64,000 bases of DNA from Domibacillus sp. DTU_2020_1001157_1_SI_ALB_TIR_016 (GTDB taxonomy: Bacteria > Bacillota > Bacilli > Bacillales > Domibacillaceae), in assembly GCF_032341995.1 (NCBI RefSeq), contig NZ_CP135439.1:2418001-2482000 (forward strand), given 5' to 3'. Every line of letters begins with the position of its first letter. Position 1 is the first letter of the stretch. The notes under the pieces are model-generated. The model ran no database searches and was not told where the DNA came from. It saw nothing but the letters and a program-made list of their open reading frames with translations. A program made the translations under genes and the position numbers. Shown here piece by piece: positions 53,409-63,856 of the stretch.

Positions 53409-54737
53409 TTATGTGCGCTTTTTCGCTTCAATATATAAAATATGATGATCTTCCATTTCGATAATCGTAAATACCCAGTCCTCTTCTTCGAGCATGTCAT
53501 GAAGGGATGTATCAATTTTTTCTGTTAAAAACCAGCCGCCGAGCGTATCGACATCTTCATCATTTAACTCGGTGCCAAGCAGGGCATTTACTTCACTTAT
53601 TAATACTTTTGCGCTGAATAGATAATGGCTGTCATTCACTTTTCGTACTTCGGGAATTTCATCTGTATCATATTCGTCACGAATTTCCCCGACAATTTCT
53701 TCTAAAATGTCTTCTACCGTTACAAGACCTGATGTACCGCCATATTCATCAATTAAGATTGCCATATGTGTCTGCTCTTTCTGCATTTTCACAAGCAGGT
53801 CATGAATCAGCATGTTTTCAAACACGCGAATCACGGGTTTTACAAATTGACGTAGCGGCTGTACTTTAGGAAGCGGCTTGCCTTTTACGGCGACGCTTAA
53901 AATTTCTTTGAAGTTCACCATGCCGATTACATTGTCTTTGTCTCCGTCAATAACGGGATACCGCGTATATTTTTCTTCTCTGATAATAGCCAGAACATCA
54001 TCGAGTGTATCATCAATCGATAAGCTGACCATTTCTGTGCGCGGCACCATAATTTCTTTTGCAAGGCGCTCATCAAATTCAAAAATATTATTTACATACT
54101 TCAGTTCGGTTTGATTGATTTCGCCGCTTTTGTAACTTTCAGAAAGCAGCATCCGCCATTCTTCCTCTGTATGAACCTCATCATGTTCAGATGCCATTTT
54201 CAGCCCGAACAATCCGGTCACAAACCGTGCAGAGCCGTTGAGCGTCCATATAAATGGATACATAATACGGTAAAACCATATAAGCGGGACGGCAAGCGCC
54301 AGCGTGACTTCCTCCGCTTTTTGGATAGCGACTGTTTTAGGCGCCAGCTCGCCCACTACAACATGAAGAAACGTAACAATGGTAAAAGCAAGGATAAATG
54401 ACAAAACTGCAGCGAGAGAAGAAGCAAGCTCAAAACGCTCAAACAGCGGATGAAGAAGCTTTTCCACCGTCGGTTCGCCAATCCAGCCAAGCCCGAGTGC
54501 CGTAATGGTAATGCCGAGCTGGCAGGCAGATAAATACTCATCTAAACGGGTTGTAACGCGTTTCGCTGCCATAGCACCCGGTTTTCCTTCCGCTACAAGC
54601 TGATCGACGCGTGAAGCTCTCATTTTTACAATAGCAAATTCCGCAGCTACGAAAAAAGCAGTGAGGGCGATTAATAAAGCAATGCCCAATAAATTCACAA
54701 TCTCCAATGACAGGCTCCGATAACTCGGAGCATCCAC
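53409..54737 (-). CDS. CNNM/HlyC-CorC family membrane protein (DUF21 + CBS + CorC_HlyC)
   Basis: 442 residues: DUF21 with about four helices (about 15-205), paired CBS domains (about 220-345) and a C-terminal CorC/HlyC domain (about 355-440). Family members transport or sense divalent cations, notably Mg2+. ATG 54737 sits only three bases after AGGAGG; TTG 54707 (LEIVNLL...) has GGAG at seven bases and matches the usual family start, so the true start is uncertain. A small hairpin GCTCCGA / TCGGAGC covers the start. Single gene. Confidence 0.87.
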   Translation of the reverse strand: MDAPSYRSLSLEIVNLLGIALLIALTAFFVAAEFAIVKMRASRVDQLVAEGKPGAMAAKRVTTRLDEYLSACQLGITITALGLGWIGEPTVEKLLHPLFERFELASSLAAVLSFILAFTIVTFLHVVVGELAPKTVAIQKAEEVTLALAVPLIWFYRIMYPFIWTLNGSARFVTGLFGLKMASEHDEVHTEEEWRMLLSESYKSGEINQTELKYVNNIFEFDERLAKEIMVPRTEMVSLSIDDTLDDVLAIIREEKYTRYPVIDGDKDNVIGMVNFKEILSVAVKGKPLPKVQPLRQFVKPVIRVFENMLIHDLLVKMQKEQTHMAILIDEYGGTSGLVTVEDILEEIVGEIRDEYDTDEIPEVRKVNDSHYLFSAKVLISEVNALLGTELNDEDVDTLGGWFLTEKIDTSLHDMLEEEDWVFTIIEMEDHHILYIEAKKRT

Positions 54738-54835
54738 CTCCTGTTTTTCAAAAAATAACCGTCTTTTTTCTTATCATATCATGTTCCGCTTTATGAACAC
54801 AAAATCCGGCTCAGCTTTCGCCGGGCCGGATCTCT

Positions 54836-56080
54836 TTACAATTCACTGACTGTGACAAGTTCATAGCCTTCCTTTTGCAGAAAAGACACGATTTCATCAA
54901 GCGATTGGGCAGTAGTTTGATGAATATCATGCATTAACACGATTGAACCGTCCTTTGCTTCTTTTTCGACAATCCGGCAGATGGCTTTTGGATTGTGCGA
55001 TTTCCAGTCCATGGTGTCAATGGTCCAAAGCAGCGGTTTTGCTCCAATCACTTCATTTACACTGTCATTTGTCGCTCCATAAGGAGGCCGGACCGTCAAT
55101 GGCGAAACACCGGCAGCCGCTTCTACTGCTGAAGCTGTCCGCCGAATTTCTTCTTCTATACCCTGCTTATCGAGTGTAGTCAGGTTCCGGTGACTAAAAG
55201 AATGATTGCCGATTTCATGGCCTTCTTGCACCACTTGGTCGGCGAGCTCCGGATATTGCTCCACACGACTGCCGAGCATAAAAAAGGTGGCTCTTGCATG
55301 ATGTTTTTTAAGCGTAGCCAAAATCGCTTTTGTACTCTGCGGATTTGGCCCGTCATCAAACGTAAGCGCAATTTTTCTAGATGTTTTTCCGGCTGGCTCC
55401 GCCTGAGGCTCAGTCTCTGCCGCTAACTGGTCCCGCCATTCCTTTTTTAAAAACGGCACTGCCTTGCGAAGCGGCACACTTCCTTCGTGCTTTTTACGAT
55501 CACTAAAAAAAACCATTTTTCCATTTTTCACATACAAACCAGCTTCGTTTATCGAAACAGGTGTATGAAGGGCCGTTGAAGCTTTTTGCGGATTGATAAA
55601 TAAGTCCGGCGCCTTTGCAAGGAGGCCCGCTGCTGTATCCACGATAAACGTTTCATTCAAGATGCGGTTTTTTTCAGCCGTGATATACGTTTTTTCATTG
55701 AAAAGAACCGAGTAAATACCGCTGCTGTCTGGAACAAGCTCAAACGTTAACCGCAGGGAAGCAGGCTGCTCGTTTCGCATTTTTCTATCGGTTTTCCCGA
55801 CTTCTTTTAAAAAACCTGACTCTTTTTGTTTTACATACTGTTCAATTTTTTTATTTAAGGAAGCCTGTTGAAAAACAGGGTACTGTATCGCGATATCATA
55901 CCTCTTTTCATGGGCTTCTTTCGTTTTAATGTTAATATTTTCATAAGACGATTTTACTGTGCTTGTTGCCCACACCGTTTTGTTATGGTGAGTGGCTGTT
56001 ACAATCAAATTGACCAGTACCATGGCGAGCATCAAAAATAAACTTGACAGCAAAGCAATGATGGTCGTTTTTTTGTTCAT
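54836..56080 (-). CDS. Membrane-anchored polysaccharide deacetylase (PdaC-like)
   Basis: 414 residues: N-terminal membrane anchor (about 7-29), an extracytoplasmic DUF4163/DUF3298-like domain (about 50-205) and a NodB deacetylase domain (about 235-410). Catalytic motifs TFDDGPNPQST (metal Asp), HSFSHRNL (two metal His), RPPYGATN and LMHDIH are intact. Architecture matches B. subtilis PdaC, which deacetylates peptidoglycan. No obvious operon partner. Confidence 0.92.
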   Translation of the reverse strand: MNKKTTIIALLSSLFLMLAMVLVNLIVTATHHNKTVWATSTVKSSYENINIKTKEAHEKRYDIAIQYPVFQQASLNKKIEQYVKQKESGFLKEVGKTDRKMRNEQPASLRLTFELVPDSSGIYSVLFNEKTYITAEKNRILNETFIVDTAAGLLAKAPDLFINPQKASTALHTPVSINEAGLYVKNGKMVFFSDRKKHEGSVPLRKAVPFLKKEWRDQLAAETEPQAEPAGKTSRKIALTFDDGPNPQSTKAILATLKKHHARATFFMLGSRVEQYPELADQVVQEGHEIGNHSFSHRNLTTLDKQGIEEEIRRTASAVEAAAGVSPLTVRPPYGATNDSVNEVIGAKPLLWTIDTMDWKSHNPKAICRIVEKEAKDGSIVLMHDIHQTTAQSLDEIVSFLQKEGYELVTVSEL

Positions 56081-56216
56081 ACGTATCCCCTAATCAAACA
56101 TAATATTGGATGCACCTTCCATTTATGATTGTAAACAAAGAGATACTCTAATACAATAGTTTCGTAAAAATATGGCTATGTTTTTGTCATAATTTGACGA
56201 AAAACGTACAAGTTTT

Positions 56217-57590
56217 TTAGATTGTCACTTTTTTCCGCTGGTAAGTCTGGGCCGCTCTCACGAACGCTTCCGGGATTCCAGTATTTGACGGAAAATAAAG
56301 ATGGGCATAGCCTGCAACAGCATTATGCACTATACAGCCGTCCGGCTTCTGCCCAAATCGGCTGCCGGATTGAAAAGCCGGAGCTGGTTTTTCCTGTCCT
56401 TCAAACACAGAATAATGAAACTCATGTCCTCTTAGCTTCTCGCCTTCTGGGATCCATGCACCCGGAAAAGCGGTTAATTCCCGGTAGCCTAGGGCTGCGC
56501 GGGTTGATTTCATGACCGTTTTCCCCTGAATAATGCCGCACATCGGATAAGAGTGTTCATCAACAGTGATCAGTTCTTCCGTTAAATACATAAACCCGCC
56601 GCATTCAGCTAATGTCGGCATACCGGACTCAACAGCCCGCCGGACAGACTTCCGTGCTTCACACTGGGCAGCGAGAACGGGTGCGAATTCCTCCGGAAAT
56701 CCGCCGCCAATATAAAGAGCATCTGCTGCTTCGGGTACGGTCTCGCCGGCAAGAGGTGAGAAAAAGTGAAGGTCTGCCCCATGCGTACGAAGCATCTCCA
56801 AGTTTTCCTCGTAGTAAAAGTGAAAGGCGGCATCCTTTGCAACCGCAATCGTCACATGGCTGTCTTGTTTTCTTTCAAATAAACGGTTTTCAGACTGCGG
56901 CAGGTCCGGCACTTCTGCAAGGCGGAGCAGTTCATCAAGGTCAACCGTCTTTCGGGCCGCTTCTGCAAGCGTATGGAAAAAGCCGGCCAGGTCTCCTCTT
57001 TCAACGGCCGGGACAAGACCCAGATGGCGCTCCGGCACACTGACACCAGGCATTTTCAGCAAATGGCCGATAACCGGGATGCCGCATTCCTGCTTTACTG
57101 CCTGCTCAATCAAGCGAAAGTGTCCTTCACTGCCGGTTTTATTCGCAATAACGGCTTTGATCTGCCCAGGTGCCATCATTTGAAATCCTTTAACAATGGC
57201 TGCCGCGCTTCGTGCCGTGCCGGATGCATCAATGACCAGCAGTACGGGCGCGCCTGTAAGACGGCTGATCTCAGCTGTACTGCCGTCATCTTTGAGTGGG
57301 TCTTTTCCATCAAACATTCCCATGACGCCTTCAATCACTGAAATATCGGCATCCCGTGACGCTTCAGAAAATACCTCACGGATCGTGCCGGCATTTCCCA
57401 TCCAGCTGTCCAGGTTGCGCGAAACGCGCCCGCATATGACCGTATGGTATGTTGGGTCGATATAATCCGGTCCACATTTAAACGGCTGTACAGAAAGGCC
57501 TTGCTGCTTAAGAGCGCCAAGCAGCGCCAGCGTAACCGTTGTTTTGCCGGAGCCGCTGCCCGTTCCGGCAATGACGATTCGTTTTCCCAT
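56217..57590 (-). CDS. cbiA: Cobyrinate a,c-diamide synthase CbiA
   Basis: 457 residues. N-terminal ATP-dependent synthetase domain with P-loop GTGSGSGKTTVT (about 10-21) and KCGPDYIDPTYH; C-terminal triad glutaminase domain with the nucleophile Cys in TLAECGGFMYL. Amidates cobyrinate at positions a and c. ATG 57590 follows AAAGGAGAG; ten upstream residues discarded. Last visible gene of the cobalamin operon, 16 bases after cbiG. No terminator is obvious in the 136 bases before the deacetylase gene. Confidence 0.95.
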   Translation of the reverse strand: MGKRIVIAGTGSGSGKTTVTLALLGALKQQGLSVQPFKCGPDYIDPTYHTVICGRVSRNLDSWMGNAGTIREVFSEASRDADISVIEGVMGMFDGKDPLKDDGSTAEISRLTGAPVLLVIDASGTARSAAAIVKGFQMMAPGQIKAVIANKTGSEGHFRLIEQAVKQECGIPVIGHLLKMPGVSVPERHLGLVPAVERGDLAGFFHTLAEAARKTVDLDELLRLAEVPDLPQSENRLFERKQDSHVTIAVAKDAAFHFYYEENLEMLRTHGADLHFFSPLAGETVPEAADALYIGGGFPEEFAPVLAAQCEARKSVRRAVESGMPTLAECGGFMYLTEELITVDEHSYPMCGIIQGKTVMKSTRAALGYRELTAFPGAWIPEGEKLRGHEFHYSVFEGQEKPAPAFQSGSRFGQKPDGCIVHNAVAGYAHLYFPSNTGIPEAFVRAAQTYQRKKVTI

Positions 57591-57606
57591 CTTATTCTTC
57601 TCTCCT

Positions 57607-58689
57607 TTACTTCGTGCCAAATTCGATCAGGGCAACCGAAATGGTTACGTTGCCGTTTTTTTTCTTTGGCAGAATAACTTCTCCCCCTTTTGACGCTAAA
57701 TAAGCAGCCGGTTCACTGACTCCATACGCACCGGTATACTTAAACACCGTTTCTGAACGCTCTTTCATCGGCGCTTTGTTTAACTGCTCAGGCGAGAAGG
57801 TAAAAAACGGCCAGTTGTTTTTTTCGGCAACCGCCAAAATACCCTCTTCATCTTTTTTCAAGTCAATGGATGCAATGGACTGAACGCTTGTTTTGGAAAG
57901 GGCAAGATCGCGAAGGGCCTCATCGATGACCTGCTCAATTTCCTCCGCTTCTGTTCCACGATTGCATCCAATGCCAAGGACGATTGATTTTGGGCGGTAT
58001 ACAACAGGATAGTGAAGCCCATCAAGTTCTTCTGCATCGAGCAGTCTGTGGGTGACAATGAGAGCAGCATTGTGCCGCATTTCAAGTGCTTCTTTTACCG
58101 AAGCCGCCGTCTTGATATGAGCCGGCATCGGCCGCTCATGCTTCCACCAGTTCGGCTCTCCTGATTCCTGCACGACAAGTACCGGCTCTTCGTTTACTAC
58201 AGCAGCTGCCGCCTGCGTTAAAAAGCGGTCATATTCAAACTTCCAGCCGAATTCACGGCCAAACATATCAACCGGAATCGTTTTTTGCACATCGGATGCA
58301 GTTGTAATCACCGGCCGGGCACCTGTCAGTTCGGCCACCCGGTGTGTAAGCTCGTTGGCGCCGCCTATATGGCCTGAAAGAACGCTGATTGCATGCTCAG
58401 CTCGGTCATCGAGGACGACCACTGCCGGATCAGTTTTTTTATCGCCTAAAATCGGGGCAATCATCCGGACAACAGCACCGAGTGAAATAATCAGCACAAT
58501 GCCGTCGTATTCTTTAAATAATTTTGGCAGTTGAAGGCGGACAGAACCGTCAAACAGCGTAATGCCCCGCTCTTCCTCATCACCGCGGCAAAATTTCCGC
58601 ATGTAATATAAATCAGCCTGCATCTCCTCGGCAAGCTTGCGTGCTGTTTCGGTTCCGTGTTTTGTAATGGAGGCAATAGCAACCTTCAT
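57607..58689 (-). CDS. cbiG: Cobalt-precorrin-5A hydrolase CbiG
   Basis: 360 residues. N-terminal domain (about 1-130, with GAVVRMIAPIL and VLSGHIGGANELT) and C-terminal CbiG_C domain (VLGIGCNRGTEAEEI ... YTGAYGVSEPAAYLAS). Opens the lactone ring of cobalt-precorrin-5A in the anaerobic (early cobalt) route. Overlaps the cbiF stop by four bases. Confidence 0.93.
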   Translation of the reverse strand: MKVAIASITKHGTETARKLAEEMQADLYYMRKFCRGDEEERGITLFDGSVRLQLPKLFKEYDGIVLIISLGAVVRMIAPILGDKKTDPAVVVLDDRAEHAISVLSGHIGGANELTHRVAELTGARPVITTASDVQKTIPVDMFGREFGWKFEYDRFLTQAAAAVVNEEPVLVVQESGEPNWWKHERPMPAHIKTAASVKEALEMRHNAALIVTHRLLDAEELDGLHYPVVYRPKSIVLGIGCNRGTEAEEIEQVIDEALRDLALSKTSVQSIASIDLKKDEEGILAVAEKNNWPFFTFSPEQLNKAPMKERSETVFKYTGAYGVSEPAAYLASKGGEVILPKKKNGNVTISVALIEFGTK

Positions 58690-59459
58690 GACTTGATTCC
58701 CTTCCGGAAACCGTGGGTAAAGGTTTTATCGTATAGTTTCGAGCGATGTCCCGATTTTCCAATGTCCGGATCAAGCGCTTTGCCGGCTAAAATCATTGCC
58801 TGCTTGCGAATACCGTTTTCACGCATCGCCGCATCGAGTCCGGCGATCGTTGAACGGACAATTTTTTCATCCGGCCACGTAGCACGGTATACAACAGCTA
58901 CCGGCGTGTTCTCCGGCCAGCCTGCTTCAACCAGCTCACGCGTCACCTTTTTGGTCAATGTTGCGCTTAAGAAAAAAGCAATTGTACATTCATGCTTGGC
59001 TAAATCCTTCAGCTGCTCTTTCTCTGGTACCGGCGTTCTTCCCTCGGCCCGCGTTAAAATAACAGTTTGTGTAACATCCGGAATGGTCAATTCCGCACCA
59101 GCTGCCGCAGCTGCTGCAAAAACGGAGCTGACTCCAGGTACGATTTCGGTTTCAATGCCCGCTTCTTTCAAGAGGGCAATTTGCTCGATGATCGCTCCAT
59201 AAATAGCCGGGTCGCCTGTGTGAAGGCGGACGACTGTCTTTCCTTCCTTCACGTAATTGACCATGGTCTCTACCATTTCTTCTAAATGCATGCCGGCCGT
59301 TTTCAATACAACAGCGCCTTCCTTACAGCCCGCCATTAATTCCTCGTTAACGAGTGAATCGGCATACAAAATCACGTCTGCTTCCTCTACAAGCTTCATC
59401 CCGCGGACCGTAATTAAATCCGGTGCGCCGGGTCCCGCTCCCACAATGAACAGCTTCAT
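58686..59459 (-). CDS. cbiF: Cobalt-precorrin-4 C11-methyltransferase CbiF
   Basis: 257 residues, tetrapyrrole methylase fold. VGAGPGAPDLITVRG at the start, YADSLVNEE, LHTGDPAIYGAI and VPGVSSVFAAAA are the family motifs; the length and YADSLV fit the CbiF/CobM branch. Overlaps CbiL and CbiG by four bases each. Confidence 0.93.
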   Translation of the reverse strand: MKLFIVGAGPGAPDLITVRGMKLVEEADVILYADSLVNEELMAGCKEGAVVLKTAGMHLEEMVETMVNYVKEGKTVVRLHTGDPAIYGAIIEQIALLKEAGIETEIVPGVSSVFAAAAAAGAELTIPDVTQTVILTRAEGRTPVPEKEQLKDLAKHECTIAFFLSATLTKKVTRELVEAGWPENTPVAVVYRATWPDEKIVRSTIAGLDAAMRENGIRKQAMILAGKALDPDIGKSGHRSKLYDKTFTHGFRKGIKS

Positions 59460-60160
59460 TTTTTCTTCACCACCATCAGCGTTAAATAGTTCGGTTCTGC
59501 CCGCTCAAATTCATCTAGTGTCCAGACAACTTCATCACTGGATGTAACTTTTGTGACCGCATGGGCGTACTCCTCGAGTCCAAGCTCCCGGATCACACTT
59601 GAAATAAGAGCTGCCACCTTCGCGACTTTTAGAAATATAACACAGTCATGCGTCTCAATTGCCTGTTTCAGCGCGTCGCGATCATTTGTTGCCGGAATGA
59701 TCGCTACATGCTCATCTCCGTCGGCAAGCGGAATGTTCAGCCTTGCCGCAGTTCCATTTACTGATGATATGCCGGGCACTACTTCTGTTTTTACGTTCGG
59801 CATTCTTTTTTGTAATACATTTTTCATGTGAATAAATGTGCTGTACAGCATCGGATCGCCCTCTGTCACAAACGCAACGTTTTCGCCGGATTCCAGTTTT
59901 TCCGCTACGGCTTCTGCTGCTTTGTTCCATTCACGCTCTAAAATGACCGGATCCTTCGTCATCGGAAAAACAAGACCCAGCATGTCTTTTTCCTGCGGAT
60001 CAATATAAGCATCAATAATCTGACGCGCATAGCTTTTTTCACCAGACCGCTTTTTCGGAAACGCAATAACCCTGCTTTCGGACAAGATGCGAAACGCTTT
60101 TACCGTTAACAGTTCCGGATCGCCCGGTCCTGCACCAATTCCATATAAGATACCTGTCAT
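59456..60160 (-). CDS. cbiL: Cobalt-precorrin-2 C20-methyltransferase CbiL
   Basis: 234 residues, tetrapyrrole methylase. GIGAGPGDPELLTVKAF, FPMTKD, VTEGDPMLYSTFIHM and VPGISSVNGTAARLN identify the CbiL/CobI branch. ATG 60160 is chosen because AGAGGA lies six bases upstream and it abuts the cbiET stop (TGATG); GTG one codon earlier is the alternative. Confidence 0.92.
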   Translation of the reverse strand: MTGILYGIGAGPGDPELLTVKAFRILSESRVIAFPKKRSGEKSYARQIIDAYIDPQEKDMLGLVFPMTKDPVILEREWNKAAEAVAEKLESGENVAFVTEGDPMLYSTFIHMKNVLQKRMPNVKTEVVPGISSVNGTAARLNIPLADGDEHVAIIPATNDRDALKQAIETHDCVIFLKVAKVAALISSVIRELGLEEYAHAVTKVTSSDEVVWTLDEFERAEPNYLTLMVVKKK

Positions 60161-61365
60161 CACTGTTCCTCTTTTCTTTTAGCACATATAATGTAAACCG
60201 GATTTTGCGCTTCAAAGCGCGTCATATTTAAAATAGGCTTAGACAAAGACACTTGAGCAAGAGCCATATCTACCTCAAAGCCGGCTTCCCGGAATAACTG
60301 ATGGGCTTTTGACATGTTTTCAATCGTAACGGCATTCAATACGATTGTCCCGCCCGGCTTCAGCCGCTTCGCACACGTGTCAATAAGCTTGTCCATATTA
60401 CCAGCCGTGCCGCCCATAAACACGCAATCTGGATCAGGGAAAGCCTCTAATCCATCTGGCGCTTTTCCATGAATGAGCGTCACGTCCGTGCGAAATTTTT
60501 GAAAATTCGCTTCAGCATTGACGAGGTCCGCTTCATTTTTCTCGATGGCAAAAACAGCACCGTTTCTGGCTATTTTAGCTGCTTCAATCGCGATGGAACC
60601 GGTACACGTTCCGATATCCCAAACGGTACTGTCCGGACGGATGTTCATTCGGCCAATGGTAAGAATGCGGATATCACGCTTTGTAATCAAGCCTTTGTCC
60701 GGCTTGCGCTGGCTGAATTCCTCATCCGGAATACCGGTAGTCCATGTTTTCGATGGCCGGTTTTTCTTTAAAATCACTACGTTCAATGGAGCAAACGACG
60801 CTTCACTCATTTCTTCAAGCGTTAAATGACGGCAGCGTTCGTCCGCCGCACCCAGATTTTCAGCCACAAATGCATCGTACTCGGTCATGTTAAACCGAAG
60901 CAGGTAGCGGGCAAGCACATCTGGTGAATGCGTTTCATCTGTCAGCAGCGCCACTTTTTCTTCACCGTCAATTTTCTGGGCAAGCCCGGTGATTGGACGG
61001 CCGTGCACACTGATCGTTTTTGCATTCTGCCACGATTCATTCATCCGGGCAAATGCAAGCTGTACACTTGACGGCTGCGGCTCAATCACGGCTTCTGTAC
61101 TCCCTGACAGATACGCTCCGATTCCGTAAAAAAGCGGATCGCCCGAAGCCAGCACCACGACTGGACCTTCTTCGTCCTGAACCCTTGTTTTTACTTCTTT
61201 TAAATTCCCGCCAATCACGAGCCTCTCCCCTGTGAAATCAGGAAAAAACGACAGCTGCCGTTCTCCGCCGACAAGCAGCCGGCTTTCTTCAATACGCTTC
61301 AGCTGGCGAGGGTGCAGTCCTTCCGCTCCGTCTGCACCAATGCCAATAATATGTACGTTACTCAC
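60160..61365 (-). CDS. cbiET: Bifunctional cobalt-precorrin-7 methyltransferase/decarboxylase CbiET
   Basis: 401 residues fusing CbiE (about 1-205; methylase motifs GIGADGAEGL, ASGDPLFYGIG) to CbiT (about 210-400; class I methyltransferase with WDIGTCTGSIAIEAA and VFMGGTAGNMD). Catalyses C5 and C15 methylation and C12 decarboxylation. GTG start at 61365, overlapping the cbiD end by eight bases. The E-T fusion is the same as in the B. megaterium operon. Confidence 0.94.
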   Translation of the reverse strand: MSNVHIIGIGADGAEGLHPRQLKRIEESRLLVGGERQLSFFPDFTGERLVIGGNLKEVKTRVQDEEGPVVVLASGDPLFYGIGAYLSGSTEAVIEPQPSSVQLAFARMNESWQNAKTISVHGRPITGLAQKIDGEEKVALLTDETHSPDVLARYLLRFNMTEYDAFVAENLGAADERCRHLTLEEMSEASFAPLNVVILKKNRPSKTWTTGIPDEEFSQRKPDKGLITKRDIRILTIGRMNIRPDSTVWDIGTCTGSIAIEAAKIARNGAVFAIEKNEADLVNAEANFQKFRTDVTLIHGKAPDGLEAFPDPDCVFMGGTAGNMDKLIDTCAKRLKPGGTIVLNAVTIENMSKAHQLFREAGFEVDMALAQVSLSKPILNMTRFEAQNPVYIICAKRKEEQ

Positions 61366-62446
61366 TGTATTCCGCCTTTCCTAAAAGCTGTCCTTTCATC
61401 GCAAACAGCAGCGTTTCAACTTCCATGCCGCCGCGCACTTCCTGAACGGCATTTCTTGAGCAATTGCGGCAAAAAAGCGCAAAAAATGCCGGATAGTCCG
61501 CCATTAATTCTGCTGCATGCGTCGCTGTGTTAGCTGCCCGCACTTCTTCAATTTCATTCTCGGAGGCGCCTGCTTCTTCTGCCATCTGCGCCAAAAAATT
61601 CATATCGACCGGTGCGCTTTTGGAGTGCACCATCATGACGCCCTGAGCGACCTTTGAAAATTTGCCCGGCATCCCGGCAAGTGTAACTTTTTGAATACCG
61701 AGCCGTTTACAATGCTTGAGTGTAAAGCCGACAAAATCGCCCATTTCAATAAATGCTTCTTCCGGCAGATACGGCAAATGATTCATGGCATATTTTTCAC
61801 TGCGTCCGCCTGTCGTAGCGGCCACGTGCTTACAGCCGGCTGCAACGGCTACTTCAATAGCCTTTACAATACTGGCTCGAAAAGCCGCGGTTGAAAACGG
61901 GCGGACAATGCCGCTCGTCCCTAGAATAGACAAGCCGCCCAAAATGCCAAGCCTTGCATTTAAGGTTTTCTCAGCCAGCTTCTCGCCGCCTGGAATGGAA
62001 ATGATCACGCGGACTCCTTTTCCAGCCCCCGCTTCTAAAAGCAACTCTTGAACCGCTTCAGTAATCATACGGCGCGGCACCGGATTGATCGCGGCTTCTC
62101 CCGGTGCTACGTCGAGTCCCGGCTTTGTCGCCCGGCCGACGCCTTCCCCGCCATCAAGCTCAATGCCTGGCTCGCTTGTCCAGCTTACTTCTGCACAAAT
62201 AACAGCTCCGTGTGTAATATCAGGATCGTCTCCCGCATCTTTTTTGATGCCGGCTTTCACAGAGCCCTCGCCTACTTCGATAAATTCCGGTGTAAAGTGA
62301 GCCCATTGCTTCGCCGGCAGATAAATAGAAACCGACTCGGGCGGCTGGCCTGTAAGAAGCGTCTGCAGCGAAATTTTTGCCGCAGCAGTCGCACAGGAAC
62401 CCGTTGTGTATCCTGTGCGAAGCGGCTTATCAGGGACCGGCTTCAT
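61358..62446 (-). CDS. cbiD: Cobalt-precorrin-5B C1-methyltransferase CbiD
   Basis: 362 residues. LRTGYTTGSCATAAAKISL at the start, GGEGVGRATKPGL, TSGIVRPFSTAAFRASI and AGMPGKFSKVAQGVMMVHS are CbiD signatures. This enzyme marks the anaerobic cobalamin pathway. Overlaps cbiC by four bases. Confidence 0.95.
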   Translation of the reverse strand: MKPVPDKPLRTGYTTGSCATAAAKISLQTLLTGQPPESVSIYLPAKQWAHFTPEFIEVGEGSVKAGIKKDAGDDPDITHGAVICAEVSWTSEPGIELDGGEGVGRATKPGLDVAPGEAAINPVPRRMITEAVQELLLEAGAGKGVRVIISIPGGEKLAEKTLNARLGILGGLSILGTSGIVRPFSTAAFRASIVKAIEVAVAAGCKHVAATTGGRSEKYAMNHLPYLPEEAFIEMGDFVGFTLKHCKRLGIQKVTLAGMPGKFSKVAQGVMMVHSKSAPVDMNFLAQMAEEAGASENEIEEVRAANTATHAAELMADYPAFFALFCRNCSRNAVQEVRGGMEVETLLFAMKGQLLGKAEYSE

Positions 62447-63087
62447 TTTACGGCAAGCAGCGACAGCGCATTCAGTGCTGCCACGGTGACCGTACTGCCG
62501 CCTTTACGGCCAATATTCGTAATAAACGGAATATCCAGTTTTGCCAGTTCTTCTTTGGATTCTGCTGCCGACACAAAGCCGACCGGCATGCCGATAATTA
62601 AATCAGGCTTGGCAAGGCCTTCTTTGGCGAGGCGGATAATTTCCAAGAGAGCTGTCGGGGCATTGCCGATCGCGTAAATACCGCCTTCTCCAATCGCAGC
62701 CGCTTTACGCATAGAGATAATCGCCCGTGTCAGCCCAAGTTCTTTGGCTTCTTTCATCACATCATCATCCGAGATATGTACATGCACAGAACCGCCAAAC
62801 TGCTCAATACGCGGTTTTGATACGCCTGATTGAATCATTTGTACGTCACAAATTACACGCGTACCCTGCCGGATCGCGCGAATGCCAGACTCAATGGCTT
62901 TTGGATGAAACAGCACGCTTTTCCCGAGTTCAAAATCGGCAGAAGCATGAATCACCCGCTGTACAACAGCGAACTCTTCCGGTGATAAATCATGGGGGCC
63001 AAACTCGTCTTCAATAATCGAGAAACTAAGCGATTCAATTTCCATTGGTTTCACTGTTTCCGGTACAAAAGTTGTTTTAAAGTCCAT
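62443..63087 (-). CDS. cbiC: Cobalt-precorrin-8 methylmutase CbiC
   Basis: 214 residues. VIHASADFELGKSVLFHP contains the catalytic histidine; GMPVGFVSAAESKEEL and TNIGRKGGSTVTVAALNAL are typical. Moves the C11 methyl to C12. ATG 63087 follows GGAGG and overlaps the cbiJ stop by 11 bases. Confidence 0.95.
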   Translation of the reverse strand: MDFKTTFVPETVKPMEIESLSFSIIEDEFGPHDLSPEEFAVVQRVIHASADFELGKSVLFHPKAIESGIRAIRQGTRVICDVQMIQSGVSKPRIEQFGGSVHVHISDDDVMKEAKELGLTRAIISMRKAAAIGEGGIYAIGNAPTALLEIIRLAKEGLAKPDLIIGMPVGFVSAAESKEELAKLDIPFITNIGRKGGSTVTVAALNALSLLAVK

Positions 63088-63856
63088 GTTTCGTTTCCTC
63101 CAGGCGATTTAATGTGTGGATCACTTGCTCAAATTGCTCGCATTGATTTGGGTACTGTACCGGCGGCCGGGAAATGACGATCGTTTCGATACCAAGCGAC
63201 ACGGCCGCTTCGATCTTTTCCGCTACCGCGCCGATCGCGCCGCTTTCTTTCATGACGGTCGTCGTCACGCCGTAATGGCGGTACAGTGCAAGATCAAACT
63301 CTTTCGTAAAAGGACCCTGCATAGCCACAATATTTTTTTGAGGCAGTCCAAGCGCAGCGCATTTTTCCATATTGTCCGTGCGCGGCAGCATCCGTGCAAT
63401 CAGCCGGATATCCGTGTGGGGCAGCAGCTTTTCCGTGAAAACCTGCAGCGTCTTGCTGCCAGTCGTCAGGAGCACGACACCTCCCCGCTCTAGTGCGGCT
63501 TCCGCTGCTTCTTCATACGTATCCACGCGTGTGACAAGCGGATGCTCAATAACCTGCGTGCCGGCCCGCTCAAAGCGGATATAAGGAATGCCGGCACGTT
63601 GGGCAGCTTCGATAGCATTTCGGGATGCTTCTTCGGCAAACGGATGGCTGGCGTCGACGACTGCCGTATAACCCTTTTCGAGCACAGACATCATTTCATC
63701 TCCGGCCAGCCGGCCCACACGCGTTGAAATGCCCGCTGCTTCAAGTTCAATTGACGCATTCTGGGTGACTACAGATGCTGTAACCGGGCGCCCCGTTTCC
63801 TGCAGTTTCACAGCGAGCTCCCGGGCATCACTTGTCCCCGCCAAAAAGAAAATCAT
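63077..63856 (-). CDS. cbiJ: Cobalt-precorrin-6A reductase CbiJ
   Basis: 259 residues. FLAGTSDARELAVKL at the start, VVDASHPFAEEASRNAIEAA, TTGSKTLQVF and MKESGAIG match CbiJ/CobK. NADPH-dependent reduction of precorrin-6A. ATG 63856 overlaps the upstream cbiX stop by three to four bases. Confidence 0.94.
   Translation of the reverse strand: MIFFLAGTSDARELAVKLQETGRPVTASVVTQNASIELEAAGISTRVGRLAGDEMMSVLEKGYTAVVDASHPFAEEASRNAIEAAQRAGIPYIRFERAGTQVIEHPLVTRVDTYEEAAEAALERGGVVLLTTGSKTLQVFTEKLLPHTDIRLIARMLPRTDNMEKCAALGLPQKNIVAMQGPFTKEFDLALYRHYGVTTTVMKESGAIGAVAEKIEAAVSLGIETIVISRPPVQYPNQCEQFEQVIHTLNRLEETKHGL

Noticed and set aside
54700..54737. Hairpin at the CNNM gene start as a possible Mg2+ sensor
   Set aside because: A single 7-bp hairpin; no known Mg2+ riboswitch architecture is visible.
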